DNA of 11,657 nt from NCBI GenBank assembly GCA_030655675.1, contig JAUSPM010000063.1, positions 1 to 11,657 of the forward strand, in the 5' to 3' direction. This document shows, in pieces, positions 5,497 through 11,657 of this stretch (position 1 is its first letter; every line of letters starts with the position of its first letter). Below the pieces are notes generated by a model, which had not been told where the DNA came from, did not search any database, and saw only the letters and a program-made list of their open reading frames with translations. Source of the stretch: Methanosarcinaceae archaeon (GTDB lineage: Archaea; Halobacteriota; Methanosarcinia; Methanosarcinales; Methanosarcinaceae). The translations under genes and the position numbers were made by a program.

Positions 5497-5847
5497 ATGA
5501 CCAATCCATATTTAAATGAAGAAAACGGCATTGAATCTGATAAGCTATTATACGATTTCTTCAAACATTTAACAACTCTCAACACTGGTTCGATTTTGAT
5601 TATTATTACATTCTGGCAAAACTATTCTGTGTCATCTGGATTAGAAGTGCTTGTGCTTTCTTTAGTAGGTTTTATTGTATCATTAATTTGTTCGTTTTTA
5701 TTAATGTACATAATTGCTAATCCAATAAAACATCAAGAGTTTAATTCAATTAACATTTTTACTAGTGTTTTATCTTGTATTAGTTTTTTGTTTGGAGTCA
5801 CATTGCTTACTTGTTTGGCCATATATCTAATAATTGAGATTAATTAA
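5497..5847 (+). CDS. Small three-helix membrane protein, function unknown
   Basis: 116 aa from the ATG at 5497. A GTG at 5437 inside the dyad element would give 136 aa and cannot be excluded. After a polar N-terminus (NEENGIESDKLLYDFFKH), LTTLNTGSILIIITF starts the first hydrophobic helix, followed by VLVLSLVGFIVSLICSFLLM and, near the end, VLSCISFLFGVTLLTCLAIY. The phrase HLTTLxTGSIxxIxTF followed by two more helices recurs in small uncharacterised membrane proteins of bacteria and archaea; I know no function. The composition is very A+T-rich compared with purH next door, consistent with acquired DNA. Confidence 0.65.
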   Translation: MTNPYLNEENGIESDKLLYDFFKHLTTLNTGSILIIITFWQNYSVSSGLEVLVLSLVGFIVSLICSFLLMYIIANPIKHQEFNSINIFTSVLSCISFLFGVTLLTCLAIYLIIEIN

Positions 5848-5936
5848 TTCATCAATCACAACTTTTCACATAATCGACTCCCCCTCAACCCCATCCAAAC
5901 CATAACACTTATACCCAATACACCCTAACTTACTCC

Positions 5937-5942
5937 GGTGAT
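5937..5942 (+). promoter_or_regulatory. Shine-Dalgarno site deciding the purH start
   Basis: GGTGAT, complementary to the archaeal 16S rRNA 3' end, lies 4 nt before the TTG at 5947. It overlaps the alternative GTG at 5938, which would have no ribosome-binding site of its own. Confidence 0.6.
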
Positions 5943-5946
5943 TTTT

Positions 5947-7563
5947 TTGGTTAAAAGGGCACTGCTCAGCGTATCGGACAAAACAGGAATAGTGGATTTA
6001 GCGCGAGGACTCGCGAAACTTGGAATAGAGATCATATCAACAGGCGGAACTGCAAAGATACTTCGTGATGCCGATATTGAGGTTATGGATGTTTCAGAAG
6101 TAACCGGTTTTCCAGAAATGATGGGCGGAAGGGTCAAGACCCTGCACCCAAGGATACATGGCGGATTGTTATGTGTTCGTGACAACAGCGTTCATGTGGA
6201 AGAAGCCGAGCGGGAGAGTATTGAACTTATAGATATGGTGGCAGTTAACTTGTATCCATTCGAGATTACGGTATCTAAAGAAGGAGTTGACCTTGAGGAA
6301 GCGATCGAGAATATCGATATTGGCGGACCAACACTCATCCGCGCGGCTGCAAAAAACTACACTGCGGTCACAGTGCTCTGCGACCCTAACGACTATGGTC
6401 ATGTTCTAAAGGAACTGCGGTCTAGCGGGGTTGTATCTGAAAAAACGCGCCAGGAGTTGGCTGTCAAGGCATTCAGGCATACGGCTGATTATGACAGTAC
6501 CATTGACACATACCTTAGCAAAGCACTGCTTGGCGAGGATGTCATGCGGTTGAAATTTACCGAAGGCACAACACTTCGCTATGGTGAGAACTGGCATCAG
6601 GATGCTAAATTCTACAAAGAACCCGGTGTGATGGGTCCATCACTTGCAAATGCAAGACAGTTGCATGGCAAGGAACTTTCATATAACAACTATGTTGATG
6701 CAGACAATGCGCTCCAGACCATCAAGGAACTTGGACATGACAAGCCTGCAGTTGCAATCGTAAAACATAACAACCCCTGCGGACTCGCAACCGGAAAAAC
6801 GCTTAAAGGCGCACTTGTAAATGCATGGGACGGAGATCCAGTATCTGCATTTGGCAGCATCGTCTGCACGAATACAGTTTTTGACCTAGAGGCTGCAGAG
6901 TTTCTCAAAGGCAGGTTCGTTGAGATAATTCTGGCACCAGGATTTGAGCACGATGCGCTTGAATACCTTAAAAGTAAGAGCAAGGACCTGAGACTTCTGG
7001 AACTTCCCGAATTTAACGACGCTTTTGGTGTGGATCACACTTACAAATATGTGATCGGTGGATTGCTCAAACAGTCACGCAATGTTGGCATCTATGAAAA
7101 ATGGGACATTGTTACGGAAACAACGTTCCCAGAAGAGAAACGCAAACTTGCAGAGTTTAGCCTGTATGCGTGCAAGAGCACCAAATCCAATTCTGTGACA
7201 CTTGCGTATGAATATGAGGACGGATGCTTCATGCTGCTTGCAATGGGCGCAGGACAACCAAACCGTGTGGATTCAATTCGTAAACTTGCAGTCACAAAGG
7301 CGCGCGAGAACCTGAAAATCATCCATGAGCGCGAAGGGTCAGATGTGCCTTTCGATGAATATTGCGACAAAGTATTATCTGAATGTGTAATGGCATCTGA
7401 TGCATTCTTCCCGTTCGATGACAGTATTATTTACGCAGACGAGAGCAACATAAAGTATATCGTATCTCCGGGCGGCTCCATCAGGGATAATGAGGTAATC
7501 GCAACAGCGAACAGGCTTGGTGTGTCACTGGTGTTTACAGGTATGAGGCATTTCCTGCATTAA
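5947..7563 (+). CDS. purH: Bifunctional AICAR transformylase / IMP cyclohydrolase
   Basis: 538 aa from the TTG at 5947 (giving VKRALLSVSDKTG, the usual PurH start). A GTG nine bases upstream is the alternative. The N-terminal MGS-like domain (about 1-150) has SVSDKTG (8-14), STGGTAK (31-37) and the cyclohydrolase motif GGRVKTLHPRIHGG (60-73). The transformylase domain follows: RYGENWHQ (211-218), SYNNYVDADNAL, KHNNPCG (273-279, with the conserved Lys-His), GQPNRVDS, ASDAFFPF and the C-terminal FTGMRHFLH. It catalyses the last two steps to IMP: AICAR to FAICAR with 10-formyl-folate-type donor, then ring closure. All expected catalytic motifs are present. Many sequences have Pro where Trp216 stands in GENWHQ. 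The gene stands alone with no obvious strong promoter in 5848-5936. Confidence 0.95.
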   Translation: MVKRALLSVSDKTGIVDLARGLAKLGIEIISTGGTAKILRDADIEVMDVSEVTGFPEMMGGRVKTLHPRIHGGLLCVRDNSVHVEEAERESIELIDMVAVNLYPFEITVSKEGVDLEEAIENIDIGGPTLIRAAAKNYTAVTVLCDPNDYGHVLKELRSSGVVSEKTRQELAVKAFRHTADYDSTIDTYLSKALLGEDVMRLKFTEGTTLRYGENWHQDAKFYKEPGVMGPSLANARQLHGKELSYNNYVDADNALQTIKELGHDKPAVAIVKHNNPCGLATGKTLKGALVNAWDGDPVSAFGSIVCTNTVFDLEAAEFLKGRFVEIILAPGFEHDALEYLKSKSKDLRLLELPEFNDAFGVDHTYKYVIGGLLKQSRNVGIYEKWDIVTETTFPEEKRKLAEFSLYACKSTKSNSVTLAYEYEDGCFMLLAMGAGQPNRVDSIRKLAVTKARENLKIIHEREGSDVPFDEYCDKVLSECVMASDAFFPFDDSIIYADESNIKYIVSPGGSIRDNEVIATANRLGVSLVFTGMRHFLH

Positions 7564-7565
7564 TG

Positions 7566-7630
7566 GGATATATGCTACTAATATATGTGGTGTGCATCAA
7601 ATATTTAAACATCAACAGTTAATTTAAATG
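7566..7630. repeat. Promoter-like repeat upstream of hicB, copy 1
   Basis: This 65-nt stretch matches 8193-8258 at 53 of 66 aligned positions by hand count. It contains TGCATCAAA followed by a TTTAAA TATA-like core (7604-7609), 33-38 nt before the hicB ATG. It is probably the hicBA promoter. Confidence 0.75.
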
Positions 7631-7641
7631 TGTGATCTAAT

Positions 7642-7878
7642 ATGGATTTGACAGCAATCATCAAAAAAGGGGATAAGCAATTTGTAGCGTTATGCCCGGA
7701 ACTTGATATCGTCAGTCAGGGTTACAGCATTGAAGAAGCGTTAGATAACTTAAAAGAAGCATCTGACCTGTTCATTGAAACAATGGGTTTGCCTGATGAT
7801 ATTGAGGAAAACACCACGATCATTGCAAGATTTGAGGTGGGAACTCAGGGCAAAACTACCTGTGCTGTCGGGGCGTGA
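7642..7878 (+). CDS. hicB: HicB-like antitoxin
   Basis: 78 aa. MDLTAIIKKGDKQFVALCPE followed by LDIVSQGYSIEEALDNLKEA is the HicB partial RNase-H-like fold that binds and blocks HicA. A GTGAT Shine-Dalgarno-like site (7632-7636) lies 5 nt upstream. There is no C-terminal DNA-binding domain, as is common for short archaeal HicB. The end (FEVGTQGKTTCAVGA) overlaps the start of the damaged hicA. The reading frame is intact although the toxin partner is not, so it may be free to decay. Confidence 0.85.
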   Translation: MDLTAIIKKGDKQFVALCPELDIVSQGYSIEEALDNLKEASDLFIETMGLPDDIEENTTIIARFEVGTQGKTTCAVGA

Positions 7879-8078
7879 AGTTATAAATATCCTTGCGAAA
7901 GTAGGATTCATCCCTCTAAGGCAAAAGGGCAGCCATGTAATTCTTGTAAATGATATAAATGGTAATAAGAAAGCAATTAGTTGTGCCCGATCACAAAGAA
8001 GTCGATAAAGGTACTCTTCTTGAGATCATAAGGCAAGCTGGTATGACTCGAACGGATTTTTTGAAATTGATTAAATGA
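7847..8078 (+). pseudogene. hicA: HicA toxin with lost start codon and frameshift
   Basis: The HicA sequence begins AKLPVLSGREVINILAKVGF and continues to QKGSHVIL, which includes the catalytic-histidine segment of this double-stranded-RNA-binding-fold mRNA interferase. It then shifts frame at 7979 (one extra base after GCAATT) and resumes as VVPDHKEVDKGTLLEIIRQA to the TGA at 8076-8078. The expected start codon position, 7 nt after a GAGGTG site (7834-7839), is AGG (7847-7849), not ATG. The same change turns a His codon of hicB into Gln. Two independent lesions make a functional toxin unlikely, though a GTG at 7862 could start a short product. Confidence 0.8.
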
Positions 8079-8192
8079 TATGCTGTTTATTTTAAACAAT
8101 AAACAGTATCATGTTAGATTGCAGTAAATTGTACTCATTTATTTCATTAGTGTGTCACTTATTTACGATTATGGGGTACTTCTTGATTAGTA

Positions 8193-8258
8193 GGATATAT
8201 GCCACCAATGAATGTGTTATGCATCAAACATTTAAAAATCAAAAATTCAATTTGGATG
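8193..8258. repeat. Promoter-like repeat downstream of hicA, copy 2
   Basis: This 66-nt copy of 7566-7630 shares GGATATATGC, TGCATCAAA and the TTTAAA core. No open reading frame of note follows it. The stretch 8079-8469 contains this repeat, a perfect dyad at 8366-8386 and otherwise nothing I can assign. Confidence 0.7.
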
Positions 8259-8365
8259 CAATGTTCAAACGGGTTTATGCAAAACCATACACAACCCTTA
8301 TATTCAATGCCAACATATTAGATATTGTGCGAGGTATTCCCACTAACCCCCAAATATACCCCTCC

Positions 8366-8386
8366 GATGCATGTGCTACATGCATC
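8366..8386. repeat. Perfect 9-bp dyad
   Basis: GATGCATGT, spacer GCT, ACATGCATC. It is about 85 nt beyond the stop codon of the minus-strand FAD dehydrogenase. It has no T-run, so it is as likely to be a protein-binding site as a terminator. Confidence 0.7.
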
Positions 8387-8469
8387 ACATCATCTATACC
8401 TAAAACCCACCAAACATTCAAGTGGGATGCCTCGCCTTTTCTCTTAATTAATTAAGGATGGATTGTTTT

Positions 8470-9873
8470 TTATGTTTTACCCAACTTCAATATCCCACGC
8501 GCAGCCAGCACGCCAGTCGCTGCCGCGTTGACGATATCCCTTGAAAGTCCGGTGCCGTCGCCTGCTGCGAACAGGTTCTTAACACTCGTCTCCATATTGC
8601 GGTCAACCTGTACTTCCATTGCATAAAACTTGATCTCGGGCGCGTACAACAGCGTAGAATCGGATGCAACACCGGGAATTATCAGGTTTAGTGTCTCCAG
8701 TCCTTCAATAATATCCATTACAATACGATGAGGCATAGCCATCGAAATATCACCCGGGGTCACATCCTTAAGCGTATTTACCACCGAATTTCTGGCAATG
8801 CGTTTCTCTGTTGAACGCCTGCCGCGCCGAAGGTCGCCCATCCTCTGGAGAACCGGTTTTCCGCCGCCTATAGTTGTTGCAAGTTTTGCCACAGACCTTG
8901 CATACCTTGTCGTATTTTCGATCGGGTGGGTAAGTTCAACATGTACAAGGAATGCGAAATTAGTATTCTCGGATGCCTTATTTCGCATTGAATGACCATT
9001 CGTCGCAATGAAACCTTCATACTCCTCCTTCACAACAAACCCGTGTTCGTTTGTACAGAACGTTCTGACAAAATCATCATACCTGCGCGTCTGGATATGG
9101 AACTTGGGGTCGCGGTTGATATTTGTCACAGGGTCCATAATGATAGCAGGCACCTCCACCCGCACACCAATATCGATCCCGCCGTACTTTGCTTTAATCG
9201 AATGCCGGTTAACCAGTTCATTAACCCATTCACCACCAATTCTGCCAGGGGCAAGTATTGTATATCTCGACCTGATCTTCCGTCCATCCGCAAGCACAAC
9301 CCCGCAGCATATGCCATCCTCTACCACAAGGTCATCCACCTTGATATTCAGTAAAAACTCAACACCTCTCGCATCCAGATCATGCTTGAAATTACCGATT
9401 ACGGCCGGTGCCTTGTCAGAACCGATATGACGCTGCTTAATATCCAAAAATCTCGCACCGACAGATGCTGCCCTGCGTTTTAATTCTTCTATATCACTGC
9501 TCTTTGGATTGGATGCTTCCGTTGGTGCCCCATAATGCAGAAAAATATCATCCACATAATTGACGAGTTCCCATGCATAATCCTTATCTCCGGTAAGTTT
9601 TGCAAGATCGCCGCCAATATCAGGCCGCAGGTTCAATGTTCCGTCCGAAAATGTCCCTGCTCCCCCCACACCGCACATGATGTCGCACGGCGCACAGTGT
9701 GAACATATATTGATTGAATCCATCGAACATTTACGATGATCAATATCTCTGCCGCCATCAATAACCAGAATTGAAAGGTCATGTCCTGCCAGTTCATTTG
9801 CGGCAAACATGCCGGCCTGTCCAGCCCCTATGATGACAACATCATACTCTGCAACATCATTTTTTACACCCAT
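8470..9873 (-). CDS. FAD-dependent dehydrogenase, COG2509-like
   Basis: 467 aa. The start is fixed by a GAGGTG Shine-Dalgarno site (9879-9884) 5 nt before the ATG. YDVVIIGAGQAGMFAANELA carries the Rossmann FAD motif Gly16-x-Gly18-x2-Gly21. CSHCAPCDIMCGVGGAGTFS has Cys57, 60, 63 and 67 (C-x2-C-x2-C-x3-C), followed by GTFSDGTLNL. The C-terminal segment LFAAGDGTGLSRDIVNAAAT is the second FAD-binding motif. This architecture fits the uncharacterised FAD-dependent dehydrogenase group COG2509; the substrate is unknown. It lies 62 nt downstream of purP on the same strand. A separate TATA-like box in the gap means it may be transcribed alone. Confidence 0.88.
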   Translation of the reverse strand: MGVKNDVAEYDVVIIGAGQAGMFAANELAGHDLSILVIDGGRDIDHRKCSMDSINICSHCAPCDIMCGVGGAGTFSDGTLNLRPDIGGDLAKLTGDKDYAWELVNYVDDIFLHYGAPTEASNPKSSDIEELKRRAASVGARFLDIKQRHIGSDKAPAVIGNFKHDLDARGVEFLLNIKVDDLVVEDGICCGVVLADGRKIRSRYTILAPGRIGGEWVNELVNRHSIKAKYGGIDIGVRVEVPAIIMDPVTNINRDPKFHIQTRRYDDFVRTFCTNEHGFVVKEEYEGFIATNGHSMRNKASENTNFAFLVHVELTHPIENTTRYARSVAKLATTIGGGKPVLQRMGDLRRGRRSTEKRIARNSVVNTLKDVTPGDISMAMPHRIVMDIIEGLETLNLIIPGVASDSTLLYAPEIKFYAMEVQVDRNMETSVKNLFAAGDGTGLSRDIVNAAATGVLAARGILKLGKT

Positions 9874-9892
9874 AAGTACACCTCATGCCAAT

Positions 9893-9907
9893 CCGATAAT
9901 CTATCGG
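9893..9907. promoter_or_regulatory. Dyad between purP and the FAD dehydrogenase
   Basis: CCGATA, spacer ATC, TATCGG: a perfect 6-bp dyad 20 nt upstream of the dehydrogenase start codon. It lies about where transcription from the TATA-like box at 9918-9926 would begin, so it could be an operator or a 5' hairpin. As a terminator for purP it would be weak. Confidence 0.45.
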
Positions 9908-9917
9908 TTACGTTAGT

Positions 9918-9926
9918 AATATAAAA
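9918..9926 (-). promoter_or_regulatory. TATA-like box of the FAD dehydrogenase
   Basis: TTTTATATT on the minus strand, about 45 nt before the ATG. This leaves room for a short leader carrying the GAGGTG site. Confidence 0.4.
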
Positions 9927-9935
9927 TTGGTGTTC

Positions 9936-11006
9936 TTAGGATAAAATCTTATCCAGTTGATCAAGGGACACGCCGAGTTTAATCTCCTGCGCGATCCTTC
10001 GACCGGTAGAAAGATTTTCCTCTATATAATCAGAATACGGCGAGCCTGAAGGATAGAGATTGGTACCTGCAACGATACGCGCAGAAATCTCAAATACCTT
10101 GATCTGAAGGGTATCTGTAACAACAGTCTCAAGACAGAACGGACCGATCATACCGCCAAATCTTCCAAGCGACCCTTCAACTACCCTCTCACCAAGTGAA
10201 AAAATAAGTGGAAGCAGTGATTCTCTTGCAACGAGCGGCACATTCCCTGTAACAACATACGTCGGATGAATGCCTGCACCTTCAAGTTCACGCGGAGATC
10301 CTAGTCTGAATATCTCATCAGCATTGGATTCGACCCTTCGGTCCATGCTATGCATTTCAAGCGTTCCTGTGCTCAATTTATAGCCCTCGGTTCTTATGGG
10401 TGAATAGAAAAAATGGAAATAATATCTTGTACCAACTATGAATTCCTGAATTGAGTATTTTTCATTTGGGTTGATATTCTCTTTGAAATCCTCATAGTTC
10501 TTTGCAACAAAGAAACCGCGTCCACCTTTTGCACCATGATATTTTACCATTACAGGACCCTTAATATCTTTTGGATCAAGGATCTCCTTTGGCATGTGGA
10601 TTCCGGCACCCTCTAACCATTTACGTTCCATATCCCGATCGGATTCCCACTCAAGAACTGCCCTATTTCCAAATGTCGGTACCGCAAGTTTTGCAAAATT
10701 ATCCGTACCCATATACTCCACGAATGACCCATGAGGTATAATGATAGCGTTCTTCGCAACAAGTTCATCTACGATATTTGGAATATCGGCATAACTGTCA
10801 ACAACAATAAACTCATCCGGTTTTGCCAATGGGAATGCATCGTAAAAACGCGGAGGGCTTTTTAAGCATATCCCGATCGTCCTTAAACCTTCCTTGCGCG
10901 CCCCATCGAATATCTGGAGGCTTGAGTGTGAACACACCGTCGCAATGGCCAGATTATCAGTATCATATTTTTGAAGGATGTCCGAGATTTGCTCTTTAGT
11001 TATCAT
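9936..11006 (-). CDS. purP: FAICAR synthetase (formate- and ATP-dependent, ATP-grasp)
   Basis: 356 aa, normal for the family. PurP ligates formate to AICAR using ATP, giving FAICAR, the archaeal replacement for folate-dependent transformylase. N-terminal IATVCSHSSLQIFDGARKEG is the AICAR-site signature. KYHGAKGGRGFFVAKNYEDF is the ATP-grasp glycine-rich loop, and EFIVGTRYYFHFFYS follows it. DRRVESNADEIFRL and GPFCLETVVTDTL precede the metal/phosphate-binding EISARIVAGTNLYPSGSPY. All segments expected of a working enzyme are present. The start at 11004-11006 has no Shine-Dalgarno site but a TATA-like box 22-28 nt upstream. Confidence 0.95.
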   Translation of the reverse strand: MITKEQISDILQKYDTDNLAIATVCSHSSLQIFDGARKEGLRTIGICLKSPPRFYDAFPLAKPDEFIVVDSYADIPNIVDELVAKNAIIIPHGSFVEYMGTDNFAKLAVPTFGNRAVLEWESDRDMERKWLEGAGIHMPKEILDPKDIKGPVMVKYHGAKGGRGFFVAKNYEDFKENINPNEKYSIQEFIVGTRYYFHFFYSPIRTEGYKLSTGTLEMHSMDRRVESNADEIFRLGSPRELEGAGIHPTYVVTGNVPLVARESLLPLIFSLGERVVEGSLGRFGGMIGPFCLETVVTDTLQIKVFEISARIVAGTNLYPSGSPYSDYIEENLSTGRRIAQEIKLGVSLDQLDKILS

Positions 11007-11027
11007 TATTTAGCCCCAAAATTTTAG

Positions 11028-11034
11028 TTTATAT
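11028..11034 (-). promoter_or_regulatory. TATA-like box of purP
   Basis: ATATAAA on the minus strand, 22-28 nt before the purP ATG. This is the spacing of an archaeal leaderless promoter. Confidence 0.5.
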
Positions 11035-11149
11035 TGTACGATTTGATATTTAAGGTTACGGAATCATATTTTAAAACACATTTTCAAACAAATACATTGG
11101 TATGTACAGAGGGATTGTGTGAATTAAAACTAAATCCAACACAACAACA

Positions 11150-11163
11150 CGCCGCAGGCGGCG
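11150..11163. repeat. CGCCGCAGGCGGCG hairpin, copy 3
   Basis: Perfect 6-bp arms around AG. It is the longest copy of the motif also seen at 2411-2424 and, degenerate, near 4768. No T-run follows. Confidence 0.6.
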
Positions 11164-11221
11164 CGTTTCCATAAAATGCAGATCTTATAGTTGATTATCA
11201 ATTGCTCATAGTTGATTATTA

Positions 11222-11351
11222 GAGATTGTCGGAAAAGTCCATATTTAGAGGTATTTCAACTTGTTGAATAAATATAGTGCGACGCTGCATAGCGTTTTAC
11301 TTACAAACTTTGATTAGAATGTTTCGATTTTGCCACTTTTCCGACGATCTC
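11222..11351. mobile_element. 130-bp MITE-like element with TIRs and target duplication
   Basis: The left end GAGATTGTCGGAAAAGT (11222-11238) is repeated inverted at 11335-11351 with one mismatch in 17. The element is flanked on both sides by TATTA (11217-11221 and 11352-11356), a 5-bp target-site duplication. The interior is A+T-rich with a small ACGCT/AGCGT hairpin and no coding capacity. It is therefore a non-autonomous element mobilised by a transposase encoded elsewhere. Confidence 0.85.
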
Positions 11352-11356
11352 TATTA

Positions 11357-11644
11357 ATTATTAATTACTCATCATTGCTAACAAATATATTCATAGAATT
11401 GTTTAATTTACGCTATCGTACACACAAATATCAACAACATAGCGTTCTAGGAATGCGCGCATTTTGCGCGGTGGCCGCATTGTTTTTTTGTATTTGTATA
11501 TCTGGTGCAACGTCGCGGTGCCGAGTGTTTAATGAGTCCATGATAAAAACGATTCTACCACCCGCGTGCAGCGCGGCGTTGCTCGGCATACACATCGAAT
11601 TTTCAATCGCTTCCAGCACATTCCTCAATTTTTAATAGTATATG
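11357..11644. other. Gap with no assignable gene
   Basis: Reading frames of 65-101 codons exist on both strands but show no recognisable motif or ribosome-binding site. The plus-strand one starts inside the MITE. The segment 11440-11590 is noticeably richer in CpG and GCGC than its flanks, so it may be a fragment of foreign or decayed coding sequence. Confidence 0.5.
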
Positions 11645-11657
11645 GAGATTGTCGGAA
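11645..11657 (+). mobile_element. Terminal repeat of a second related element, cut by the window edge
   Basis: GAGATTGTCGGAA equals the first 13 bases of the MITE terminal repeat in the same orientation, and the window ends there. The element, possibly the autonomous insertion sequence, would lie to the right. Confidence 0.6.

Noticed and set aside
11189..11380. Similar A+T-rich words (GATTATCAATTGCTCAT and ATTATTAATTACTCAT) on both sides of the MITE
   Set aside because: The likeness is partial and the composition is low-complexity; it is better explained as biased intergenic sequence than as a defined repeat.
11330..11635. 101-codon plus-strand and 65-codon minus-strand frames near the right edge
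   Set aside because: The plus frame begins inside the MITE. Neither has a ribosome-binding site, recognisable motif or supporting neighbour.
1..11657. CRISPR array or tRNA/rRNA genes
   Set aside because: No regularly spaced repeats with unique spacers were seen, and no cloverleaf or rRNA-like sequence was recognised by eye. A tRNA scan was not possible.

Overview
The window looks archaeal. The main evidence is purP, the archaeal formate-dependent FAICAR synthetase. Start codons sit either behind GAGGTG/GGTGAT Shine-Dalgarno sites or 22-35 nt behind TATA-like boxes, which suggests leaderless transcripts. There are also debris of dicluster ferredoxin genes and an archaeal ATPase/DUF234-type gene. 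A methanogen or anaerobic methane oxidiser of the Methanosarcinia/Halobacteriota type fits best. This is inferred from gene content only, with no database search.

Left part (about 1-5850): a repeat-rich accessory island. It holds an AAA ATPase-nuclease gene (minus strand) bracketed by two copies of a ~40-44 bp dyad; the third copy lies at 5407-5450. A fragment of a type I restriction operon follows (internally deleted hsdM, intact rhuM, beheaded hsdS). This fragment appears to have landed inside a hepT antitoxin gene whose mntA-like partner is still intact next to it. A 103-aa J-domain protein and a small three-helix membrane protein complete the island. Between the genes lie at least four decayed copies of a dicluster ferredoxin tail, at different stages of deletion. 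A ~122 bp segment containing the J-gene start and upstream region is duplicated near the left edge, 5.07 kb away, so the island is framed by direct repeats.

Right part (about 5938-11006): ordinary chromosomal genes. These are purH (bifunctional AICAR transformylase/IMP cyclohydrolase), a hicBA toxin-antitoxin remnant with intact hicB and a doubly damaged hicA, then on the minus strand a COG2509-like FAD dehydrogenase and purP. PurH and PurP both make FAICAR from AICAR, one with formyl-folate and one with formate plus ATP, so this 5-kb stretch offers two routes to the same intermediate. The hicBA remnant is flanked by two copies of a 65-66 bp promoter-like repeat.

Right edge (11007-11657): no convincing gene. 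It contains a 130-bp MITE-like element with 17-bp terminal inverted repeats and a 5-bp target duplication. The same terminal sequence reappears at the last 13 bases, so a related element probably begins there and runs out of the window.

No complete new defence system is present. The most interesting points are the recurrent dyad that coincides with start codons, the layered insertions and deletions in the defence/toxin island, and the ferredoxin-tail decay series.
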